From the NCBI GenBank assembly GCA_022925895.1, contig JAKSYS010000209.1, positions 24,739 through 88,738 on the forward strand: a DNA stretch of 64,000 bases. The letters are read 5' to 3'. This stretch comes from Fragilaria crotonensis (lineage: Eukaryota; Bacillariophyta; Fragilariophyceae; Fragilariales; Fragilariaceae). The position numbers and the translations under genes were made by a program. The notes beneath the pieces are model-generated. The model had not been told where the DNA came from and made no database searches. It was given only the letters and a program-made list of their open reading frames with translations. How positions within the stretch are numbered: the stretch's first letter is position 1; each line of letters begins with the position of its first letter. Of this stretch, positions 22,801-33,293 are shown one piece after another.

Positions 22801-23193
22801 GTGTCGAACATGATTTTTCGAACGGACGCTTGTGTCGTGTCTACTTTGTGTTCTTGACCACAAAACACATCCGCTTGTATCTCTTTGATTGAGCGGCAGA
22901 CCGAGTCGAATTTGCCTCCTTTTGCATCGAGTTGGAGACCATTTAGATTGATTGCATAGACTCGCGTGATAGCTGCGGTTTTCTGTTGACGTTCATCGCC
23001 CCAAGGGTTATTTACCCGACTGTTTGCTGTACTTAATTTCGTTGCTCTTTCGACATACTGCTCTATTTCTGGTCCGCTGTGACGTAACGTAAGGGTCCGC
23101 CATTGAGCTTGGGCTCGCGTTAACGCTGTTTGGATTTCTGGGTTGATACTTTGTAATGGAGGTGGAGTCGTGAGGCCCGTACCACCTATTCAT
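19869..23193 (-). pseudogene. Element B ORF2, N-terminal half (APE endonuclease and RT)
   Basis: A long frame is open from TGA 23,192 to the A junction. The endonuclease shows TRVYAINLNGLQLDAKGGKF, CGQEHKVDTTQ, LLVGDFNEPLG, RLDYALASP and ATDHRGYFMDF. The RT shows SGLHLGHFKALIARH, YEADFNLALGVKW, NYDATACYDRIIPN, YGTGQGSANSP and SFVDDCNGQTN (FVDD, about 20,345). It then runs to SSLKKKQL, which continues at 4253. The only break in this half is near the start: the ATG in the ATGA overlap is one frame off the long frame. Of the three LINE RT regions here this is the most intact. Confidence 0.88.
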
Positions 23194-24618
23194 GAGTCCG
23201 CCGCCCCAGCTGGACCCGTTTCGAATGTGTATTGGGGGTCCAGGGGAGCTGGTGGAGTGCAACTCGACTGCTTGCTGTCGTCGTGTACAATCGAGCGAGT
23301 ATTCGTGTTGGTAAATCGTGGTGTGACCGCATCAGGAGTTGGTGATTGAGTCATTGTGTAGTTGTCGGAATGGATATCATCTGTTTCGGTCGCTTCAAAC
23401 CGATTGTTCAAATCGACACACACTTCCTCTTGGGATGAGAAGTCATATTCAACCTCTGCATGATATGTCTCATTCTCGACGTCATCCTCGTTGTCGTCAT
23501 CGATCGTCATATCACCAAGGACTAATGATTCTTCTGACTGGTCAAAGAGCATCGAGGCATCATCCTGTTCGCTATGAGTATGGAGAAGTGTGACGCCTTC
23601 TCGAGTTCGCTTTGGTGGTGGAGATCGGATCATGCCTTCTGCTGAGGACCCTGTCGTTAGATCACTCGTATGGTAACCGCTAGGCCTCATATTCGTACCC
23701 TGGGTTCCGCCTGGTATCAGAGTCAAGGGAGGTTGATGTGCCTGTGACGCATTCCGCACTGCGATGTCCTGGGCCATTAATCCGAATAGCCTTGCGCGTT
23801 CTGCCCTGATATCCGTCATCGAACTCGTCAGAATACTCACGTTCTCTCCCGACGCTACCAAATGTTCTCCGATTTGTTCAAATTGTGTTGCGGTGTTGAC
23901 TTGAATTGCAGACAAACTTCCCGAGATTTTACCTTAGGTGTCCACAGATTCCTCTAATTGTTTTACCACTTGCTGCAATTCTGACTGGACTTCTTCAATC
24001 TTTTTACTCGTATCTGTCGCAAAGGTCTGGAACTTTTCTTCGAGGGATTCTAATTGTTTCGATGCTGCTCGCCCCGCGATTTGAAGGGATTCCAACTTTT
24101 TCTTTGTTGCGACTTCCAATTCTTTGAGTTTGGTTTGGTATTTGGAGTCCGATGCCAGTGTTAGAGATTGCGTGGATGCTGTACTGAGGTCGTCTGTGCC
24201 CACAGATAGCCGGCCTTCAAGACTTAACGAGTCATCTTCGCTTACTTGTTGGTGTTCTTTTGCTTTGTCGGACGAATTCTGATCTGACTGCGCCGGCGGA
24301 GTCGTCCATGCGTTTTTTGACTGCTTTGTCGGAAACTGTGTACTGATGTTCTTCTTTTTGTCCTTCCCTACTAACGACGAGGAGTGTGGCTTTCCCAGAT
24401 ATGTTGGTAGTTTTTGCCAAACATCAGCCGTAGATAAGGTATCCATGAACGAAACATTTGAATCGGCTGCCGTTTTAATATGTATCTCATCTGGGAGATC
24501 AAGCACGCTGTCTCGGAATCGTGCTTCTCGATGACTTGGAGGCGAAAGCCTTAATCGGTACAACCTCAACTCTTCCTTAGCTTGGTCAAAATACTGTGCC
24601 GGTACTAAAAGATATGCC
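23190..24618 (-). pseudogene. Element B ORF1 (gag-like, coiled coil), 5'-truncated with one nonsense codon
   Basis: ORF1 enters in frame from element C at 24,618 and reads to TGA at 23,190, with a single in-frame TAA at 23,936-23,934. It has a Ser/Thr-rich middle, a coiled coil (KLKELEVATKKKLESLQIAG, LEEKFQTFATDTSKKIEEVQ) that continues past the nonsense codon (SLSAIQVNTATQFEQIGEHL), and an acidic C-terminal part (DMTIDDDNEDDVENETYHAE). The stop overlaps an ATG as ATGA, as in A and E. Similarity to the A/E gag is mainly in layout, not sequence. Confidence 0.75.
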
Positions 24619-26178
24619 TCACTCGCGCCAATGTAGTGGGGCTCCCGGGGATGCAGTTCCGGCAGGCGCGTTGGGCGATCCTGTAGCGCGTCTGCTAAGT
24701 CGCGGAAGTCAGCTGCCATGTCACGTACTCGCTTCGTGATGCGCACGCGGTTACCACTCGAGGTGTGCAGAGAATGCTGCAAGATGGAGAAAAGCCCTTT
24801 GGAGCCCGGCAGAGCTGGCGACATGGAGCGCAACTCCCCCAGCAACTTGTGCCAGAAGGTGACGGATGCACGTTTGCGGGGTGGGTCAAGGTGTTGGAGA
24901 AGGTCGTACAGACGCTCGAGTCTATGCTGCGGCAGCTGCATGGTGTTGGCACGGGTGTCGAAATCCCATCCAAGAATCCGTTTTCGTGTACTCCAGCAGG
25001 CATCCCCTTTTAGCATCTTCTTAACGGATGCTGGCTCTTTGCAATGGAGGGGATCTGCTGGTTCCAAGGGGCGAAACACGTCGTCAATAGCTTGGAGTGT
25101 GTTCCGAAGGACGTTGCGTTTCTGGGGCTCCGTTTGGGCCATGAGCAAGAAATCGTCGACATAGACGTCGACACGTGCTACCGGGGCCGCCCGTGCTGTG
25201 GCCGGTGCCGACAGCTTGCGGGCTGCCATGTGGTGCTTTCCTCAACGACGTCGGATGGGGGCGTTGCGGCGATTGCCTCCAACCGATGCATCGTGCTGCG
25301 GGGTCGCTCGTCGGTCGAGAGGCGGCGCAGGCGATAGTTGGAAAGATCACACGCGGTCTCGGTGAAAGCACAAAAGTAGGGTGGGGATTCCACCCACCCC
25401 ATGGGTAGTGCCAAAGGAAACGCCACAAGGTGCGGCGCTCCAGTAGATGTTGGCAAAACGACTCCTAATTTAGGTATGTCGCGAAAATTCAGCCATACAC
25501 GGTAGAAACCGATGTCAATTTTGGACAGATAGACGGGTCCGTACCTGGGGTCACTTTCCACGATGGTTTGGATAACCCGCTGCAATGCTCGCCCGAATTG
25601 CATCGCCTCCTTTGGAGCGAGCGCGAGCGTATCATCATTGAGGCAGAGTAACTGTAATCGACGATCAGTCTCGGCCGTCGATCGCGCTGAGGTACCACTC
25701 CCAACGGCGACAAACGGAGGTTTGGCCACTCGCGGACGCTACCGTAAGGCAGAACTGCCCAGTATCCCTGGGAACAGAAGTCGAGTATCTCCTCGAAGAC
25801 AAACTCGCGTTCCCCTTGCGAAGACTTATGGGGGCCCCTGTGCATAGCCTGGTCCCGTCGCTCCAGCGTCCACAGTGGTGTGGAGGTTGTTACATTGGCA
25901 CCCCTCAGCCGTAGGTGGTTTAACAGGCGCGCGGCTTTGTGGGGGAGATTGCGCACGTGCGTTGCTATGTTGGACGCCCCCCGGGCACTCACGACGAACG
26001 AGGACCAGCCATGCGAACGAACAGACGATGCGGTGCTCTGTGCTAACTTACCGAGTGTGGCTTCCGCAGCTGAGATGGATGACGCTTTCCGTTTCTCTCT
26101 GATCGAATTGCGACCCCCACCTCCGTCTTCCTCCTCCGCCGTAGTGCGCCAAGGCGGCGCGGTGCGAAGCCAGGACAA
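24619..26178 (-). pseudogene. Element C reverse transcriptase (frameshifted)
   Basis: The pol frame opens near 26,178 (KLAQSTASSVRSHGWSSFVV). RT motifs include GYWAVLPYGSV, LSPLGVVPQRDRRPRLIVDY, then after a frameshift near 25,650 VYLSKIDIGFYRVWLNFRDI and FPLALPMGWVESPPYFCAFT. After a second shift near 25,200 comes VDVYVDDFLLMAQ (YVDD box, 25,144-25,172), ILGWDFDTRANTMQLP and the thumb WHKLLGELRSMSPALPGSKG. The frame runs in phase across the B junction into B's ORF1, making one 431-codon chimeric ORF (25,229-23,934). In C itself the next residues would be DASGVGMGG at 1463. Confidence 0.85.
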
Positions 26179-26208
26179 CTCTTCGTCCGAGTCGTCCTGG
26201 CCTGCACG

Positions 26209-28396
26209 TCAGGCGGTGGTGCTTGCGGCTGGGGCTGCAACGTGATCGCGGCAGTAAGAGAGGAGCCGCGAACGTTCGCCCGGGGATGCGAAGTTGACGT
26301 GTGTTTGTGCTCGACCGCAGTTATCGAAGCACGCTCCCCGTATCCACCAGGCTAGGCAGAACTCGTGTCCCGCGTCGTTCGTTGGGGGACGGTGAGCCCA
26401 AATCACCGGGCGTGTGCCCCCCGCTCGGACTACGATATTCGCGAAGTCGTTGTCCCGCGTTGGGTTAGCGACTCGCGTCGCTTGTTGCTCGGGTGCTGAG
26501 GCACGCGTAGTTGCTGTCGTGAGAGACGACACTCCGGTGCTCACGGTTCCTGCACTGCCCAAAGCGTTTGCGACTGTGCGTACTCCGCCTCCGCTGTTAC
26601 TGGTTCGGGCCACCACGTACTCGGCCGGTAGTGGGATCCAGTTCGATGACAACGGAAAGGTGCCCCACTTGAGCTCGGTCACAAGTGTGCGGAATTCTGG
26701 CAGCTCAACGCCCGTGGTGTCGTCCGCCAAGTTAGTGCTTACAGCGTGTAAGTACTCGAAAACGTTGACCTGCACGGAACGTACGATGCAAGGGAAATAT
26801 ACGTTTGCGATGTTTGGGTTCCCGGCCACCTGTTGGAAACGTTCGGTTATGTATGGAGTGGCGTTGTTGATGGATGCCGCCAACTGCCACACGCGTTCGA
26901 CGAAAGGGTGGCCCGGTCCAACACCTTGGAACAACGTCTGGCACAGCACGGCATACCGCGTCAATGTAATAGCCACATCCACCGTGTCACGCGGAAACCT
27001 AACCTTTTCTTTTTCTTTGATGGTGGCGTAGTCAGTTAGGCTGGTGGACTGATCCCCTTGCGCCAGTTGATGGCTGATGCTTGCCACAGCCAGGGACTCT
27101 AGATGATTCGCCGTGCCCGAGTAAGCCACTTGAAACGGTTGGCAGCCCGAGCTCAAATCGTCGACGCCGTGCCCAACAAATAGGAAACCCACAATCATTT
27201 GCTTCAGACTGGTTGTGACAATGGGGGTATATAGTTCCGTGTCGAGGCCTCGTGCTTGGCAAACCCGCTGGAACTCCTGTATGAGAAGAGTGTGTTGTTC
27301 ACTCTTCACACAATTGGCCAGGCGCCCCCAAACGGGCGCTACGTCTTCGGGCGCGACACATTGTTGAATCGGAGGAGCGTTCGAAACGTTTCCTTGTACA
27401 CGTCCTGGATGAGCTTGGGCTCTTTCACTGCGCGCTCGCCTGCTGTTGCTCCATCCGCGGCACGTGCGTTGGTGAGAGTTCTCAATGCACCCGCCAGAGT
27501 GCCGGTTGCCTCAACAGTTGCAGGATCAGGCTCCCCCAGTGCCGGCAGGTCAGCGCGTACCTTGCTTATGAGGTACCGATACACCTGCTCCGGCAGATGC
27601 ACCGCGGTTAATGGATATAGCACACTGGGCAAACCATTCTGCGCTCCCCCGCCACCGCGAGCGGTACATGCTGCCCTCAACCATGTGAGGACGTCCGCAC
27701 ATGCCACAACCTCGTCACATGCGAGCATGCTGCCGTATAGTTCTTGGTAGACTGCCTTTGCCGTTACCGCTCGGCGGTGGATGAGAAGCGATGCGTAATA
27801 TCCCGGGATTAACTGGACGTGACGTGGTCGCACGACTTCAGTCTCTGGGGGTCCACATCAGTGTACGGTCCCAGGGGCACCGACGGATCTTCCCATGTCG
27901 GGAGGAGAGTGATCATGGCCGCCACTGTGGGGACGCGAACTGGCGTTTGAACTAGATGAAATGCGGAACCCGGGACTTCCACCACGGGGTATTGATGTGG
28001 CATGATGTCACCATGAAGCCCCAGCACTTGGTCGTTGAATCCGGAGTCAGGTTCTCCCGGCATGTCCATGTATCGCATTAGTCGATGGAGCACGGTGACC
28101 TCGAGAGTGTCACCCGGACCATTGGTGAGAACCAAAAAATTCATGGGTTGTCTATCGCACAGATGGACCGTTTGATCACGTAGGAGTATAGGTGCTGGCA
28201 CCGCGCCCGCGCCTCCGTCAAAGCGGTAGCCGAATAAATACGCCGCGATGCGGTCACGCGTCGGTCCGATGGCGGCGTCGCTCAGAAGCTCACGATACGT
28301 ACGCGGGCGTATCGCAGCGCCCACCGGGGCCGGTGGCACCTCGGGTGCTACGAAGGGGGGGCCCGGTACATTGGGCGGTGGTACTGGTAGGGCCAT
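26209..28396 (-). pseudogene. Element C gag-like ORF with CCCH-type finger (frameshifted)
   Basis: The first frame starts at 28,396 (MALPVPPPNVPGPPFVAPEV, Pro-rich) and changes at about 27,830 and 27,340. The last part (26,209-27,309) ends with EFCLAWWIRGACFDNCGRAQ and THVNFASPGERSRLLSYCRD, a C-x8-C-x3-C-x5-H cluster like the one in element D. The central region is likely alpha-helical (NIANVYFPCIVRSVQVNVFE). Two single-base shifts would restore one ORF of about 725 codons. Upstream, 28,446-28,560 holds palindromes AAGGCGCCTT and CGCGATCGCG and a repeated GGTGACC, probably part of the 5' leader or A1 repeat. Confidence 0.72.
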
Positions 28397-28600
28397 CTCA
28401 GGATCGGGCGATCGGTCCTATGAGTGTGCCCGGATATGTACGTTAAACTAAACTCAGGTCTCGCGATGTGCAAGGCGCCTTGGCGGTGACCGACGCGATC
28501 GCGGTGACCACTATTGTGCTTTGCTTATGCCGTCTGAGTGCGGTGCCGTTGCGCCGTATCCAAACGAACAATGAGGCCTGAGCGGGTATCTGTTCACGAC

Positions 28601-29198
28601 ACCAGAATTTTCTCTTTGTTGTTTTTATTACGTAGGGCTACTACTCGCTGGATGACGACGTCATGCGTTGCGTAGCCGATGTGTAGTGTGTAGCATGTAG
28701 TGTGCCGCCCTGCCTTGTCACCTACTACGCAACTACTGACGGTTCCGGTTCCTCACCGGACACAATCTCATACGGAGAACTCAGTACAACGATACGGATA
28801 CGATTCAAATTCGTCCCGCTTTTCTGGTACAAGCACGGGTGCATTGCCTGCTATACTGCCATCCTTCCTTTCATTTTCTTACATCTCAAAACGCAATTGA
28901 ATCGAAATTTCCATTACGAGGTGGTGAGTACTCCCAGCACACTTTTATGGACTGATGGAGTGAGTGGGTATTCTTGACTTTTCAGCCTTCTGGCTCGACA
29001 GGACTGTGAGGAGTTGTCAATGTTGGCAACTTCGGAGCAGAAGTGCTCCAAATTCTTGGACGCCGTAATTCGCTGTCGCATCAACGGTTCAACTCACGTG
29101 CACACTGAAAACCGAAAATTCAAACTGAAATTACATTGTTACTGATCTACTCCAGTTCTCCAGTTCTCCTCTACAGGAAAGCAATTCTTTCTTCTGAT
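28601..29198. other. Intergenic, upstream of the LRR gene
   Basis: About 600 bp of AT-richer sequence without a credible gene. Short ORFs at 28,700-28,977 show no protein features that I recognise. It may contain the promoter of the LRR gene, but I see no clear motif. Confidence 0.4.
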
Positions 29199-30506
29199 GC
29201 AGGAGAATCGCGATCGCCGCAGAGCTCTAGAAGGTAACGCAAGTGTTGCCAAAAGGATTGGTCCATGCAGCACCACCGAGTGGACCAATCTGTGTACCCG
29301 AGTTACGAACGGTAGTCTCGTTGAAAACACCTCAGGTTGGTTCCGCAAGCAATCCAGACATTGATCCCGGAGCGATTCCAGTACCACCATCTCGAGTCAT
29401 TGTCACAACTTGGACAGTCAGGCCTCCAAGTACTCAGGTTGAATTCTCCAGCGAGTTTACGAATGAAGATTCAAAGCAGGATGAGGAGGTGCCCAGCTTT
29501 GCAGGAACGACTACTGGAACACCCGACGACAGTCGCATGCCTCATTATAGCGGTTTGTACACTACGCAAGACCAAGGGGTATCGGATGTACCGCATGGAA
29601 ATGAGGTGGGATCGACGATGGTAGGCGATGCCCAAAACGTCGGAACGCAATGGTATCAACGTCCCGTGTATCGATGGATTTTGGTGGGCTGTATCTTGTT
29701 CGTGTGCGGACTTGTTGGCGCGGTTGTTGCACTGGTTACAACTCTCAGTCGATCAGGGCAAACTACGACTCAAGAAGAAACAATTGCATGCCAATTTCTT
29801 TCTATTCCGGATCTGACTGTTTGTCAATCGACTACATCGTTTGACTCGGTCAATACTGACGACAGAACGACCGGTTCTACAATTCCAAGTGCGATCGGAC
29901 TCTTGACACAGTTGACATACTTGGATTTCTACGGCAATCAGTTGACTTCCACGATTCCAACCGAGATCGGACGCTTGACAAGGCTGAAGGCTCTGGCGTT
30001 CTACAATAACTCGTTGACGTCCACAATTCCAAGTGAGATCGGACTCTTAACACTATTGACCGAGTTGTATTTTTAACAACAATTCATTTGCGTTCACAAT
30101 TCCAAGTGAGATCGGATACTTGACACGATTGACGGGAATGTCGTTCTGGATCAATGAGTTGACTTCGACTATTCCAAGTGAGATTGGGCGCTTGACAATG
30201 TTGACATTCGTGTCGTTCGCCAGAAATGCGTTGACTTCGGCAATTCCAAGTGATATTGGACTCTTGACACGATTGACGTACTTGGATTTCTCCGACAATT
30301 TGTTGACTTCCACAATTCCAAGTGAGATGGGACTCTTGACACAGTCGACGGTCTTGTTTCTGGACAATAATCAGTTGGGGGGGACAATTCCATCATCGCT
30401 CTGCTCACTCCCTTCTCTCAACTCGAAAATCTACGTCGACTGCGGTGAAATCGCATGCAATTCAGGATGTTGCTCGGATTATTACTCTGGTTCTTCTTGT
30501 GGCTAA
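29199..30506 (+). pseudogene. Membrane-anchored leucine-rich-repeat protein (one or two frameshifts)
   Basis: The reading frame from 29,243 has an acidic Ser/Thr-rich N-terminal part, a single transmembrane segment (WILVGCILFVCGLVGAVVAL, about 29,675-29,745), then LRRs of 24 residues. Seven full units follow the pattern TSTIPSEIGLLTxLTxLxFxxNxL, and a Cys-rich cap closes the protein (DCGEIACNSGCCSD). At about 30,071 a T run (TATTTTTAAC) shifts the frame; with one T fewer, TELYFNNNSF would continue the repeat. The N-terminus is unclear: an ATG at 29,199 (MQENRDRRRALEGNASVAKR) is in another frame and may belong to the gene through a second shift or an intron. Such proteins are abundant in pennate diatoms and are thought to be surface receptors; no ligand can be assigned. 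Confidence 0.75.
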
Positions 30507-30733
30507 AAAAAAGGAACGAATAAATGCATTAATGAGCAAGGGGATGTGTGGAACAAGACAAGGCGCAGGAGACGCGTTGGTGTTGTTTCGTGTTTAAGTT
30601 TGATGGATCGGAAATGAACGATGGTATGATTAGTGTTGGCATGAATGGAGAATTTTCACTCTGGAAAAACTGTAAGCCCCTTACTAATTTCTACGTGAAT
30701 CTTAGGTAGGTTTTGTACGTGACGAAACTGACC

Positions 30734-33293
30734 ATGACCGACCTCCCCGGCGGCTCTCCCAGAGATGGGAGTGTCCCATCGGTGGTGAGAGGAAACCTAG
30801 ATGATGCCTCCGACGTTACGCCACCAGGTGGTAGTGGTGCAAGGACGAACGGCCAACAACTTGTCGAGAAAACAGTGAAATTCCGATTTTTAGTGAACCA
30901 AAGCGGTGAACCTGTGTTACCGTCTAAGCTTCACTTGCATTGGATCCAAGCTGTACAAGAATACTATGGAGACGCGGTTCAGATAATGAACAACAATGGA
31001 CAAACCATGCCCATAGTCGACACAATGCGATGGACTACGGCGCAGCATGTCAAACAGTTTACAATCCATCACTCAAGCTCCAGATCAAGAGTAGGTGGTA
31101 AGACTCCAGGAGAACAAGAGAAATATTTTTTGTCGTCAAAATTCCTCGTTGGTCATTCATCGAATCAGAACTTCGGTCACCATTTCTGAGATCAAAAATA
31201 TACCGAAAGTGTATCGTCTCCTTCGCAACAATAATTGTTTCCTTACCGAGCATCAATGGACGGAAGATATCTGGAACACCACCCAACTTGGATTTGTCAT
31301 GGGACTAGACCCACAGTTCTATGATGTTACAACTGCGACAGAAAAATTGCGCCAAGAAACTGCAGCAGAAATTGCCTACTCGGTCCAAGATTCCGAAGTT
31401 CCAACTAGCCTTCACAACTCCACAGACCAAACACCGCGGGAAGACTATTAGAACAAAGGCATATGCAATTGAAACAGCGAAGCATGATTCAATGGAATTG
31501 TTAAAACAACATTTGAAACGGGCGTACAGCGATACGCATGAATTTGTTTCCTTTCAATTGAGATCCAAGCATCCAGATGCGTACGTCAGGTTCATCAGGC
31601 AGCAAACAAAACATTTGGCTGACAATCACGTGTTCATCATGAATAATGTTAGCATCGATGCGATGTATTATCTGTCCGACCATATTAAAGCGGTTCGTGG
31701 AATTAAAGATGTTATCGCCGGACCAAGAGTCCTCTATGATGGCCGTCACAAAGTGTTGGTGAATAAGGATGATTTTCACCAGGCTCAAAACAGTGTCATA
31801 TCCCAGCTGCATGAGTGGTTCGATCTTCATGTCTCAGCTGACGCAAAAATTATCAATGCAAGGTTTCTTGATCCACCAGAGGTAGCACCTTTATTTTCTG
31901 ACGGATATTCAAGGGGAGAAGGTACTTATCTGTCCTCAAGTGTCAACACAGCAATGTCTTATGCAACGATGTCGGATTGTGACACCGATACATCGCCCAT
32001 CATAGATATGTCAGCCAAAGAACCTAGTGAACATTCTAGCAGTCGGTCCAGGACTTGGGCACAACGAGTTAAAGGCAACCCCCATCAAACATCGGCTTCA
32101 GTAACGCCTTCCACATCACAAGTCACTTATGATGATGAATACTTGTCTGATCTGGCATCTAGCCGTGCGGAAGTTGAAGAACTCAAAATGAAATTGCATC
32201 AATTCGAAGTGTCGAAAGAGTCTTATCAACGGGATCTTGAACGACAAGCAGAACATCAACGTTGTGAAATGGATTTAAAGCTGCAACAACAAGCTTTGAA
32301 GCTCGAGTGCCAGGCAGAACTTAAGCAACGAGAGCTTGAACATAAAGCAGCAGATCAACAGCGTATGTTAGAAACTCATGTGGCAGAACAACGCACGGAG
32401 ATGGAAAGGCAATTGGCAGTGCAACGGCAAGAATTTGAGCGTCAAGTAGCAACTCAGCAGCAGGAGATGGATCTTCGAATCACACGGCAAGTCGAGGCCG
32501 CTCTCCAGTTGAGGAATGTGCAACAACCCGCACAAGTTACAACTCCGGAACCAGATCCTGATCTTCGGTCATTTATGACAGCGCAGAATCGGCACATTCA
32601 GATGTTGACTGAAATGGTTATGCAAATTATGCAACAACCTCAACATTCACATAGCATTGTTGGTACCTATTCACGACAAGGAGTAAATAACCATCCAGAC
32701 GCTGCAGATGACGATCCTGAAGTGTCAGAAGTACCTGAGAAGCGAATGATTAGTGGACGGAAACGGCAATTCACTCGAGCATCACCCAACAAGCATCCCG
32801 CTACTACTGAGACTTATCCACCGTATGCTTCATTACCCCGGGAGACTGCAGATTCTGAATCCGATATGTCCACAGGACACGCCACACAACCGTTGTCTCG
32901 GTCGAATCAGCGCTCTACGGTTTGGACTCCTGAAGATCCATATGGTAACGACCCACCGAGCCCAATATATCCCGACCACCCCAATCACCCGTTGCACGAA
33001 TGCAGCAAAGAATTGTCCTTTGACTCCAGTCAAATTGCGGATGACCGAGAGCAATCATCTCTTCACCATTCTTATTATGAATCCACGCCAGGGATTTAAG
33101 CAGAAGATGTCATCAGTAGCGACCAACTACAAGACATTACATCACAACATCAAGAAAGGCGACGAACGTCGATCCAGAGCGCCGAGTCTCACGCAGAGTT
33201 GAGACCAGAGGCGATACATCCTACTTCAGAGGATCAAGCTTGGTTGACCCGACCAGAATCACAAGGGACAACCAACCCAACGCAGTCACAATG
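30734..33293 (+). pseudogene. Element E ORF1 (gag-like, coiled coil)
   Basis: Start ATG at 30,734 (MTDLPGGSPRDGSVPSVVRG), aligned with A's ORF1 start. Frameshifts near 31,140-31,190 and 31,360 precede a 592-codon open stretch (31,321-33,099). This has the conserved globular part (YVRFIRQQTKHLADNHVFIM), a long Gln/Glu/Arg coiled coil (ERQAEHQRCEMDLKLQQQAL to RQEFERQVATQQQEMDLRIT), a Met-rich segment (MLTEMVMQIMQQ) and a Ser/Pro-rich tail. An in-frame TAA follows STPGI, then the frame is open to TGA 33,292-33,294, which overlaps the ORF2 ATG. LINE ORF1 proteins bind RNA and often trimerise through coiled coils. I see no RRM or CCHC motif in this one. Confidence 0.8.

Larger units (their letters stand above)
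19851..24618 (-). mobile_element. Element B, 5' segment: LINE ORF1 and ORF2 first half, 5'-truncated
   Basis: This is the upstream part of element B, from the junction with element C at 24,618 to the A insertion at 19,851-19,868. It opens inside ORF1 coding sequence (AYLLVPAQYFDQAKEELRLY) with no 5' UTR like that of A or E. The copy therefore appears 5'-truncated, the common outcome of target-primed reverse transcription. B is a sister family of A and E: the same domain order and 3' tail, but clearly diverged proteins. Confidence 0.85.
24619..28600 (-). mobile_element. Element C, 5' segment: YR retroelement gag and RT
   Basis: This is the upstream part of element C: a 5' leader (about 28,600-28,397), a gag-like ORF and the reverse transcriptase up to the B insertion. 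The 5' boundary is not sharp. GC-rich sequence gives way to AT-rich sequence near 28,600, and the partner repeat needed to define A1 lies outside the window. The domain order with the 3' segment is gag, RT, RNase H, recombinase, the same as element D. The proteins of C and D are clearly different families. Confidence 0.8.

Noticed and set aside
23008-23262. ORF beginning at the ATGA of element B (MHSTSS... / MNRWYG...)
   Set aside because: It stops after about 60 codons past the ATG; the endonuclease is in another frame, so this is the result of a frameshift near the ORF2 start.
1-28600. CRISPR array or bacterial operon
   Set aside because: Regular spaced repeats are absent; the repeats seen are the split direct repeats of D and target duplications.
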